From Deltaproteobacteria bacterium (GTDB lineage Bacteria > Desulfobacterota > GWC2-55-46 > S146-70): a stretch of 5,034 bases of DNA. Numbering within the stretch: position 1 is the stretch's first letter; each line of letters starts with the position of its first letter. Positions 1 to 5,034 of this stretch are shown in pieces. Below the pieces are notes generated by a model that saw nothing but the letters and a program-made list of their open reading frames with translations, was not told where the DNA came from and did not search any database. The position numbers were made by a program, and so were the translations under genes. The stretch is taken from NCBI GenBank assembly GCA_015492395.1, contig WGFD01000207.1, forward strand, positions 1-5,034, written 5' to 3'.

Positions 1-95
1 CCCTTCAACACCTTAATGAGTTCCTCTACAGGGTGTTTCGCCGTAATCTCCTGAAAGATTTCCTTCTTATGGTTCACTATCTCGTCGAGTATCAT
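1..95 (-). CDS. trpC: Indole-3-glycerol phosphate synthase, N-terminal fragment (runs off left edge)
   Basis: Indole-3-glycerol phosphate synthase (TrpC) converts carboxyphenylamino-deoxyribulose phosphate to indole-3-glycerol phosphate in the cytoplasm. Only the first 31 codons lie in the window. They read MILDEIVNHKKEIFQEITAK and onward, the usual TrpC opening (M-I-L-D-x-I-V-x-x-K), which is the helix before the TIM barrel; no catalytic residue is in view. The ATG overlaps the trpD stop as ATGA, typical of translational coupling, and a GAGG ribosome-binding site lies ten bases upstream inside the trpD 3' end. The identification rests on a short stretch plus position after trpD; both agree, so the call is fairly firm. 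Whether the gene is intact or fused to trpF cannot be seen. Confidence 0.87.
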   Translation of the reverse strand, partial: MILDEIVNHKKEIFQEITAKHPVEELIKVLK

Positions 96-1102
96 CTGTT
101 AGTTACCTCTATGAGTCTCTTCAACTTCTCCATAGCCGCACCTTGGTCCACGGCGCCTCCCGCCAAGACTACCCCCTCCGCTATGGTCTCCACCCGTCCG
201 CTCGCAACGATGGCGGCAGCCGCGTTAAGGATGACCACATCCATTTTAGGACCCTTTTCGCCCTTTAGAACGGCGGTGATAATCTCAGCATTGTCTGAGG
301 GCTCCCCCCCTTTAAGGTCATCGGGCCCACACCTCTCAAACCCGTAATCCTCCGGCTTGATGTGGTACGTCTTAACGGAACCCCCTCTAAGTTCGGTAAC
401 CTTGGTCTCGGTCGTGAGGGTTATCTCGTCAAGGCCATCCTCACCCCTGACCACGAAGGCATGCCTTGAACCGAGATTGCTCAAGACCTTAGCCATTATA
501 TCCGTGAGCGCATCGTCATAGACGCCAAGTACCTGGTGGCGAGCGCTTGCCGGGTTTGTCAGAGGACCGAGTATATTGAATATGGTTCTGACACCGATCT
601 CTCTTCTCACTGGAGCCCCATACTTCATCGCACCATGGAGCAGAGGGGCAAAGAGGAAGCCTATCCCTACCTCTCTGATACACTCCTCAACTCTCTCCAC
701 CTTTGCCTCTACATTCACGCCAAGCGCCTTCAAGACTTCGGCGCTACCGCTCCTCGAAGACACCGACCTGTTTCCGTGCTTCGCCACCACAACCCCCGCA
801 CCGGCGGCTACAATGGCGGCAGCGGTGGATATGTTAAAGGTTCCAGCTTCGTCGCCCCCTGTACCGCATGTATCCACTACACATTCATGGCCTGCCTTGA
901 TCCTGGTTGCCTTTGAGCGCATCACCCTTGCAGCACCAGTGATCTCAGGAATGGTTTCGCCCTTCATTCTTAACGCCGTCAGGAAGGCGCCTATCTGTGC
1001 GGAACTGGCTTCACCCGACATTATTTCGTTCATGACGGCTACCATTTCTTCCTCTGTCAGATCCAATCTCCTGATGGCCCTGGCTATGGCTTCTCTTATC
1101 AT
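92..1102 (-). CDS. trpD: Anthranilate phosphoribosyltransferase
   Basis: TrpD transfers the phosphoribosyl group of PRPP to anthranilate, the second step of tryptophan synthesis; it is a cytoplasmic, normally homodimeric enzyme. The 336-residue protein is full length for the family. Visible motifs are the helical N-terminal domain with EIMSGEASSAQIGAFLTALR (residues 26-45), the PRPP-binding glycine loop CGTGGD (79-84), KHGNRS (108-113), the conserved GVRTIFNILGPLTNP segment (170-184), and the metal-site LDE (224-226). I chose the ATG at 1102 because the family usually begins at this MIREA-like position and AGGGAG lies 12 bases upstream. A GTG at 1129 would add nine residues (MEKRECDKE) but has no Shine-Dalgarno sequence before it. 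The stop overlaps the trpC start by four bases. No glutamine amidotransferase domain is fused, since trpG is separate. Confidence 0.96.
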   Translation of the reverse strand: MIREAIARAIRRLDLTEEEMVAVMNEIMSGEASSAQIGAFLTALRMKGETIPEITGAARVMRSKATRIKAGHECVVDTCGTGGDEAGTFNISTAAAIVAAGAGVVVAKHGNRSVSSRSGSAEVLKALGVNVEAKVERVEECIREVGIGFLFAPLLHGAMKYGAPVRREIGVRTIFNILGPLTNPASARHQVLGVYDDALTDIMAKVLSNLGSRHAFVVRGEDGLDEITLTTETKVTELRGGSVKTYHIKPEDYGFERCGPDDLKGGEPSDNAEIITAVLKGEKGPKMDVVILNAAAAIVASGRVETIAEGVVLAGGAVDQGAAMEKLKRLIEVTNR

Positions 1103-1162
1103 CTCTTTATCACACTCCCTCTTCTCCACAGAATGTCATCAAAATACTGAAAATTGCAGTCC

Positions 1163-1732
1163 TTATCTCGACACCGCCAAAAAATTTCTCAGTAGGTCCT
1201 TACCAGCCTTGGTAAGGATGGATTCAGGATGGAACTGGACACCCTCCAACACGAACTCTTTGTGCCTTATCCCCATTATTTCACCCTCATCGGTCCAGGC
1301 GCTGATCTCAAAGCAGTCCGGTAACGAGTCTCTGTTGACTATTAGCGAGTGGTAACGTGTAGCCGTAAAGGGATTCCGGATACCACTGAATATCGTCCTG
1401 CCATCGTGGTATATATCCGATGTCTTGCCATGCATCAACCTCTTTGCCCTCTCGATACCGGCACCGAAGGCATAGCATATGGACTGGTGTCCAAGACACA
1501 CCCCGAGTATCGGGATCCTACCCGCAAAGTGCTTCACTAGATCTACGGATATACCCGCCTTTGTCGGGTCGCACGGGCCGGGAGAGATAACGATCCTTCC
1601 CGGTTTGAGAGATTCTACCTCCGGAAGCCCGATCTTGTCGTTCCTGTACACCTTTACATCTTCACCAAGCTCGGCAAAGTACTGAACCAGGTTGTATGTA
1701 AAGGAATCATAGTTGTCGATCATTAACAGCAT
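1163..1732 (-). CDS. trpG: Anthranilate synthase component II, glutamine amidotransferase
   Basis: TrpG is the class I glutamine amidotransferase subunit of anthranilate synthase: it hydrolyses glutamine and channels ammonia to TrpE. At 189 residues it is the normal stand-alone length. The N-terminus [19 protein letters not shown] is characteristic, [10 protein letters not shown] lies at 51-60, the nucleophile Cys79 sits in GVCLGHQ (77-83), and His168 and Glu170 in FHPES (167-171) complete the catalytic triad. The start is a clear family match, although the upstream sequence gives only a weak ribosome-binding site (GGATGGA-like). It follows trpE after a 74-base spacer and precedes trpD by about 60 bases. 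Some bacteria share this subunit with PabB for folate synthesis (as PabA); the protein alone cannot exclude that dual role, but the position between trpE and trpD makes tryptophan synthesis the main one. Confidence 0.96.
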   Translation of the reverse strand: MLLMIDNYDSFTYNLVQYFAELGEDVKVYRNDKIGLPEVESLKPGRIVISPGPCDPTKAGISVDLVKHFAGRIPILGVCLGHQSICYAFGAGIERAKRLMHGKTSDIYHDGRTIFSGIRNPFTATRYHSLIVNRDSLPDCFEISAWTDEGEIMGIRHKEFVLEGVQFHPESILTKAGKDLLRNFLAVSR

Positions 1733-1755
1733 AACTCATTTCCATCCCATGAAAT

Positions 1756-1791
1756 AGGCTTAACGGTATGGAGGTCACAACCGTACAGCCT
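1756..1791 (-). other. Possible RNA hairpin in the trpE-trpG spacer
   Basis: The 74-base spacer between trpE and trpG can fold on the minus strand. AGGCT (1791-1787) pairs with AGCCT (1760-1756) and ACGGT (1784-1780) with ACCGT (1767-1763), separated by a 2x2 internal loop and closed by a 12-base loop. A competing pairing is GGAGG (1793-1789) with CCTCC (1774-1770). The fold ends about 23 bases before the trpG ATG and has no T-run, so it is not an intrinsic terminator. It might affect trpG translation or mRNA stability. Confidence 0.3.
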
Positions 1792-1806
1792 CCGGTGCAA
1801 AGGATT

Positions 1807-3291
1807 CTATTCCAAACCCTCTCTGACCATCTCAACTGCCTTAAGAACCCCCCTGGCCTTGTTAATGGTCTCCTGATACTCCTTCTCGGGTACGGAGTCC
1901 GCAACTATCCCTGCCCCGGCCTGGATATGGATCTTGCTGTCCTTAATAACGATAGTCCGGATCGCTATGCACATATCCATGTTACCGGAAAATCCAATGT
2001 ACCCTACCGCACCGCCATAGGGGCCACGCCTGCACGGCTCCATCTCCTCTATGATCTCCATGGCCCTCACCTTGGGCGCCCCCGTCAAGGTCCCGGCCGG
2101 AAAACACGCACTTAAGGCATCGAGGGAGTCCTTGCCCTCCTTGCGTACACCCTGCACATTGGAAGCAATATGCATCACATGGGAGTATCTCTCTATAACC
2201 ATAAACTCATTTACGTTGACACTGCCGGTCTCGGCTACCTTACCAACATCATTCCTGCCCAAGTCCACAAGCATTATGTGTTCCGCCCTCTCTTTGGAGT
2301 CCTTCAGAAGCCCCTCTTCCAACTGCCTGTCTTCTTCATCATCCGAACCCCTTGGTCTTGTTCCGGCAATGGGCCTGACATCTACCCTTCTTCCCTCCAC
2401 TCTGACGAGTATCTCTGGGGATGAACCGACAAGCTCGATGCCATTCAGTCTCAGAAAAAACATGTACGGCGAAGGGTTGACGATCCTCAAGGCCCTGTAA
2501 ATATCAAGGGGCAGAACATCCAGGTCAGTTTGAAATCTCTGAGATATGACCGTCTGAACCACGTCGCCGGCCATGATGTACTCCTTCACCCTGGAAACAG
2601 CCTTCAGAAAGTCCTCCCTTGAAAAGTTAGAGCGGATGTCGTTCTTATACTTAACCTCCTGGACGACTGTGGTGATCGTACCTTTGCGAAGCTTCTCTAC
2701 TACAGAGTCTATCCTCTCCATGGATCTTGCGTATGCCTCTGCAGGGTCACAGCCCTCTTCAAGGAATACACTTGATATTACCTTAATCTTATTGGTCAAA
2801 TTATCAAAGACAAGCACTGTATCCGCAATCATAAAGAAGGCGTCCGGCACCGTGATATCGTCCTTGGCCAATGAAGGAAGCGTCTCAATGGACCTCACCA
2901 TGTCATATCCGGCGTAGCCTACCGCCCCGCCATAGAACCTCGGTATGCCCTCCACTTCTACGGGTCTGAAGCGGGACATAAACCTCCTCAGTAACCCTAT
3001 AAAGTCGCCGTTCATGCGCTCTCCCACGCCACCATCTACTATCTCAACAGTATTACCGAATGCCTTTAGAACCGCCCTGGGAGATATGCCTATAAACGAG
3101 TACCTCCCCCACTTCTCTCCACCTTCTACGCTCTCAAAGAGAAAGGCATCTCCTCCATCGTCTATCTTCTTGAAGGCGGAGACTGGGGTTTCAACGTCGG
3201 CGAGGATCTCACGGTATACCGGAATGAGGCTGCCTCTATCGGCTAGTTGCAGGAAACTATCCAGAGATGGGTAATACCTTTTGTTCTTCAT
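1807..3291 (-). CDS. trpE: Anthranilate synthase component I
   Basis: TrpE converts chorismate to anthranilate using ammonia supplied by TrpG; it is the committed and usually feedback-inhibited step. The 494-residue protein is full length. The N-terminal region carries FLFES (50-54), matching the LLES-type tryptophan-binding element, so feedback inhibition by tryptophan is likely. The chorismate-binding domain has RPIAGTRPRG (306-315), where Ala309 favours TrpE over the PIKGT form of PabB. It also has HIMLVDLGRND (338-348), CFPAGTLTGAPKVRAMEII (396-414) and GAVGYIGFSGNMDMCIAIRT (427-446). The ATG at 3291 puts MKNKRYYPSL at the N-terminus as in relatives; an in-frame GTG at 3324 would add 11 unlike-family residues. 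Neither start has an obvious Shine-Dalgarno sequence. It is the first gene of the trp operon, behind its own predicted promoter. Confidence 0.96.
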   Translation of the reverse strand: MKNKRYYPSLDSFLQLADRGSLIPVYREILADVETPVSAFKKIDDGGDAFLFESVEGGEKWGRYSFIGISPRAVLKAFGNTVEIVDGGVGERMNGDFIGLLRRFMSRFRPVEVEGIPRFYGGAVGYAGYDMVRSIETLPSLAKDDITVPDAFFMIADTVLVFDNLTNKIKVISSVFLEEGCDPAEAYARSMERIDSVVEKLRKGTITTVVQEVKYKNDIRSNFSREDFLKAVSRVKEYIMAGDVVQTVISQRFQTDLDVLPLDIYRALRIVNPSPYMFFLRLNGIELVGSSPEILVRVEGRRVDVRPIAGTRPRGSDDEEDRQLEEGLLKDSKERAEHIMLVDLGRNDVGKVAETGSVNVNEFMVIERYSHVMHIASNVQGVRKEGKDSLDALSACFPAGTLTGAPKVRAMEIIEEMEPCRRGPYGGAVGYIGFSGNMDMCIAIRTIVIKDSKIHIQAGAGIVADSVPEKEYQETINKARGVLKAVEMVREGLE

Positions 3292-3378
3292 TGCAAGGAC
3301 ACGGTAATTCAGATGCGCCGGCACATGCCAGAATGTGGATAACCGGGCATGGCAGTATCAGCTTCTACTCTTAAAACT

Positions 3379-3411
3379 CTCTGCAGAGGTCTGCTAAGGA
3401 TAGATCCGCAG
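3379..3411 (-). other. Leader RNA hairpins upstream of trpE, alternative pairings
   Basis: In the predicted trpE leader, CTGC-GGA (3411-3405) can pair with TCC (3400-3398) and, past a TTA bulge, GCAG (3394-3391), making a seven-pair stem with loop TCTA. The same GCAG can instead pair with CTGC at 3386-3383 across the loop ACCT. The following CTCTGCAGAG (3388-3379) is a perfect 10-base palindrome ending just before AGTTTTAA. Overlapping pairings of this kind occur in attenuators, but the stems are short and the T-run has only four bases, so a terminator is not claimed. Confidence 0.3.
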
Positions 3412-3429
3412 TACACCTTGTACGGTACA
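3411..3429. promoter_or_regulatory. GTAC-type inverted repeat cluster, possible operator
   Basis: Immediately downstream of the predicted trp start site there is a perfect 5-base inverted repeat, TGTAC-G-GTACA (plus strand 3419-3429), and a third half-site GTACAC at 3411-3416. This places the cluster at about +7 to +26 of the trpE transcript, where a bound repressor would block initiation or clearance. The half-sites do not carry the CTAG core of the known E. coli TrpR operator, so I do not assign TrpR. The same bases can also form a weak RNA hairpin. Function is inferred from position and symmetry only. Confidence 0.3.
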
Positions 3430-3442
3430 GAGTAATCTGGAT

Positions 3443-3471
3443 ATTATAGAAGGTTGAAATTGACAAGTAAA
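3443..3471 (-). promoter_or_regulatory. Predicted sigma70-type promoter for the trp operon
   Basis: On the minus strand a perfect TATAAT (3448-3443) lies 17 bases downstream of TTTACT (3471-3466), which matches four of the six bases of TTGACA. Spacing is optimal and the surroundings are AT-rich. Transcription would start near 3436 and give a leader of about 145 bases before the trpE ATG at 3291. It lies about 95 bases past the rplQ stop and points at trpE, so it is the natural promoter for trpEGDC. A TTGTCA also occurs nearby, but at 12 bases from the -10 it is too close. This is a consensus match only. Confidence 0.6.
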
Positions 3472-3570
3472 GTTAAATCAAGAGAAATTGCAGTCTGACT
3501 AGCGGGGTGTAGCGGCGTGAATCGGAGCAAACCTCTGCCATTTACAGACATTAGGATACTCACTCTTAAT

Positions 3571-3921
3571 CTAAACCAGTTCGATAAACGACATCGAGGC
3601 ATTATCACCGGGTCTTGTGCCTTTTTTTATGATCCTGGTGTACCCCCCACTTCTTTCATGGTACTTCGGCGCCACATCATCGAAGAGTCTTTTCACCACT
3701 TCCTTTCTTCTCATGAAGGCCATGGCCCGCCTCCTTGAAGCGGTGTCGCCCTTCTTGCCAAGCGTGATCATACGCTCGACCACCTTTCTCAGCTCCTTGG
3801 CCTTCTGGGTTGTGGTAGTGATCCTCCCGTGTACTATCAGGGAATTTGCCATATTGGCCATCATGCACCTGAGGTGACCGGACGGTCTGTCAAACCTCTT
3901 CTCATCTCTGTTATGTCTCAT
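3571..3921 (-). CDS. rplQ: Large-subunit ribosomal protein bL17
   Basis: bL17 is a structural protein of the bacterial 50S subunit near the exit-tunnel side. The 116-residue product has the family layout: a basic N-terminus (MRHNRDEKRFDRPSGHLRCM), the diagnostic ITTTTQKAKELRKVVERMIT segment (34-53) followed by LGKKGD, an arginine-rich RRRAMAFMRRK stretch (63-73), and the C-terminal SGGYTRIIKKGTRPGDNASM (91-110) ending in FIELV. It starts three bases after the rpoA stop. AAGGAG within the last rpoA codons lies 12 bases before the ATG, so the two genes are probably translated in a coupled way. rpoA-rplQ is the standard end of the alpha ribosomal operon, and no other operon gene follows it here before the trp region. 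Confidence 0.97.
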   Translation of the reverse strand: MRHNRDEKRFDRPSGHLRCMMANMANSLIVHGRITTTTQKAKELRKVVERMITLGKKGDTASRRRAMAFMRRKEVVKRLFDDVAPKYHERSGGYTRIIKKGTRPGDNASMSFIELV

Positions 3922-3924
3922 ACC

Positions 3925-4962
3925 TTAGATTGTCTCCTTTCTCTCCGCAACCATCTTATCCAGATCCTCCCTCGCGGGGAACCCCTCCAGCTTCAGTCCG
4001 AACTCCAGCCCCATACTGCTGATAATCTCCTTTATCTCATTCAGCGACTTTCTGCCGAAATTCTTGGTCTTGAGCATCTCCTGTTCGGTCTTTTGAACCA
4101 GTTCTCCCAGGTACTTGATATCGGCGTTTTTCAGACAATTGGCGGAACGGACGGAAAGCTCCAGCTCGTCCACCGTCTTGAAGAGATTATCGTTGAAGGG
4201 AGGTCTCTTTTCCTCTTCCTCCTCAGCCGCCTCCTCTTCCGGCTCCTCAAAGGTGATGAACAGTGACAGTTGATGCTTTAATATCTTCGCAGCAAAGGCA
4301 AGGGCATCATCTGGGGTCACAGCCCCGGTGGTCCATATTTCCATCGTCAACTTATCATAATCCGTCCTCCGGCCGACTCTGGCGTTACTTACAGCATAGT
4401 TCACCCTGACTACCGGTGAAAAGATGGAGTCCACTACGATAGTCCCGACGGGCTGCCCTTCCTCCTTATTTCTCTCGGCAGGTACATACCCTCGTCCCAT
4501 CTTCACGAGCAGCTCGGCCTTCAAAGCACCATCTTTTGCAAGCGTGGCAATAGGGCTGCCATGGTTCAAAACCTCTACGGCAGGATCACATATTATGTCT
4601 CCAGCAGTTACCATACTCTTACCTTTGGCATCTATTCTGACGGTCTTGGCCTCATCGCCATGAAGCCGGAACCGGACCTGCTTAAGGTTCAGTATGATAT
4701 CGGAAACATCTTCTTTCACTCCCGGAATGGAAGAGAACTCGTGCAACACGCCGTCGATCTTGACCGCTGTCACAGCGGCGCCCTGCAGTGACGACAGAAG
4801 TATCCTCCTAAGCGAGTTACCTATAGTGGTGCCAAATCCTCTCTCCAGCGGTTCGGCCACAAACTTACCATAGGTACCGGTCAATGTAGCCTTATCCACC
4901 TCGAGCTTATTCGGTTTGATCAGATCTTGCCAGTTCCTTTTCATTACAGCCCCCGTTTTCAT
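3925..4962 (-). CDS. rpoA: DNA-directed RNA polymerase alpha subunit
   Basis: RpoA dimerises to nucleate RNA polymerase assembly and contacts promoter UP elements and activators through its C-terminal domain. The 345-residue protein is slightly longer than usual. The N-terminal domain shows [20 protein letters not shown] (37-56) and [16 protein letters not shown] (71-86). A linker rich in Glu (239-251) follows. The C-terminal domain has VRSANCLK (271-278) and [12 protein letters not shown] (301-312). By alignment to the E. coli protein from memory, Arg272, Asn275, Gly303, Lys305 and Ser306 match the DNA-contacting residues R265, N268, G296, K298 and S299. The ATG at 4962 has an AGAGG seven bases upstream; the ATG at 4944 ([11 protein letters not shown]) fits the family N-terminus better but has only a GGGGG run before it. 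The true start may be either. rplQ follows by three bases. Confidence 0.97.
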   Translation of the reverse strand: MKTGAVMKRNWQDLIKPNKLEVDKATLTGTYGKFVAEPLERGFGTTIGNSLRRILLSSLQGAAVTAVKIDGVLHEFSSIPGVKEDVSDIILNLKQVRFRLHGDEAKTVRIDAKGKSMVTAGDIICDPAVEVLNHGSPIATLAKDGALKAELLVKMGRGYVPAERNKEEGQPVGTIVVDSIFSPVVRVNYAVSNARVGRRTDYDKLTMEIWTTGAVTPDDALAFAAKILKHQLSLFITFEEPEEEAAEEEEEKRPPFNDNLFKTVDELELSVRSANCLKNADIKYLGELVQKTEQEMLKTKNFGRKSLNEIKEIISSMGLEFGLKLEGFPAREDLDKMVAERKETI

Positions 4963-5034
4963 TAAATTGCCTCTAGAAAAAACAATATCAACTATGACGG
5001 TTTCGTGAAAGGTCCATCTGCTGTGTTGTGCTTC
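4963..5034 (-). other. Region upstream of rpoA, no gene recognised
   Basis: rpsD (uS4) usually precedes rpoA, but none of the three minus-strand frames in these 72 bases ends in a convincing uS4 C-terminus of the LIVExYSR type. Two frames stop (TAG and TGA near 4993-4997). The third stays open into rpoA with no ATG, GTG or TTG before 4962, so rpoA cannot start earlier within the window. The AGAGG at 4974-4970 is the probable rpoA ribosome-binding site. The rest is taken as spacer. Confidence 0.5.

Larger units (their letters stand above)
3292..3570. other. rplQ-trpE intergenic region
   Basis: This 279-base stretch has no supportable gene on either strand. It holds the predicted trp promoter, the GTAC repeat cluster and the leader hairpins. 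The rplQ-proximal part (about 3475-3570) shows no strong hairpin followed by a T-run, so no intrinsic terminator for rpoA-rplQ can be called; a short direct repeat (CCGCTA, twice, minus strand near 3500-3515) is the only pattern there. A 13-codon minus-strand reading frame from 3350 to 3309 contains no tryptophan codon and has no ribosome-binding site. Confidence 0.6.

Noticed and set aside
576..1355. Plus-strand open frame of 259 codons, and other plus-strand frames such as 2051-2500
   Set aside because: They lie antisense to trpD, trpG and trpE, whose family motifs are unambiguous; the antisense products are low-complexity Ser/Thr/Pro-rich and match no family I know.
1742..1753. Tiny minus-strand frame ATG-GGA-TGG-AAA-TGA just before trpG as a regulatory peptide
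   Set aside because: It has four codons with no ribosome-binding site and cannot be distinguished from chance.
3309..3350. Short minus-strand frame in the trpE leader as a Trp leader peptide
   Set aside because: It has 13 codons, no tryptophan codon and no ribosome-binding site; the leader has only an isolated TGG and no tandem pair.
3366..3396. GAG/UAG triplets resembling a TRAP-binding site
   Set aside because: Only about four or five triplets with irregular spacing are present, far short of the eleven or so regularly spaced repeats of TRAP targets.
3291..3436. T-box riboswitch in the trpE leader
   Set aside because: No GGGTGGNACCGCG-like T-box sequence and no antiterminator/terminator pair were found, and the leader is shorter than most T-box elements.
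3383..3538. Eight-base inverted repeat GCAGAGGT (3383-3390) and ACCTCTGC (3531-3538)
   Set aside because: The arms are about 140 bases apart on opposite sides of the promoter and eight bases long, compatible with chance.
3481..3570. tRNA or tmRNA-like sequence in the plus strand after rplQ
   Set aside because: No cloverleaf pairing, no GGTTCGAATCC-type arm and no acceptor stem could be built.
4963..5034. rpsD-rpoA in-frame fusion suggested by TVIVDIVFSR in the open rpoA frame
   Set aside because: The likeness to a uS4 end needs a one-residue insertion, and the preceding residues do not fit uS4; the match is too short to support a fusion.

Overview
The window is bacterial and every well-supported gene lies on the minus strand, so it reads from right to left. 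Two blocks are visible. At the right (about 3571-5034) is the distal end of a ribosomal-protein/RNA-polymerase operon: rpoA (RNA polymerase alpha subunit) followed three bases later by rplQ (ribosomal protein bL17). After a roughly 280-base non-coding stretch comes the start of a tryptophan biosynthesis operon in the order trpE-trpG-trpD-trpC; trpC runs off the left edge with only its first 31 codons present.

The trp genes work as one pathway. TrpE and TrpG form anthranilate synthase (chorismate plus glutamine-derived ammonia to anthranilate), TrpD adds the phosphoribosyl group, and TrpC closes the indole ring after the isomerase step. trpD and trpC overlap by four bases (ATGA). trpE and trpG are separated by a 74-base spacer that can fold, and trpG and trpD by about 60 bases.

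The rplQ-trpE gap holds the main regulatory content. It contains a sigma70-type promoter with a perfect TATAAT box, a cluster of GTAC-type half-sites just downstream of the predicted transcription start, and a leader of about 145 bases with short, partly mutually exclusive hairpins. I see no tandem-Trp leader peptide, no T-box motif, no adequate TRAP-type GAG/UAG array and no convincing intrinsic terminator, so the mode of trp control is not settled.

The organism cannot be named from this sequence. The RpoA N-terminus ([10 protein letters not shown] type) and the TrpE N-terminus (YYPSL..F..LA.RG type) recall Desulfobacterota or Nitrospirota-like Gram-negative lineages, but that is a judgement from memory. 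Base composition looks balanced, around half GC by eye. No mobile element, CRISPR array, RNA gene, frameshift or sign of transfer was found. This is a core-metabolism region, and I do not see a previously undescribed multi-gene system in it; the items of interest are regulatory.
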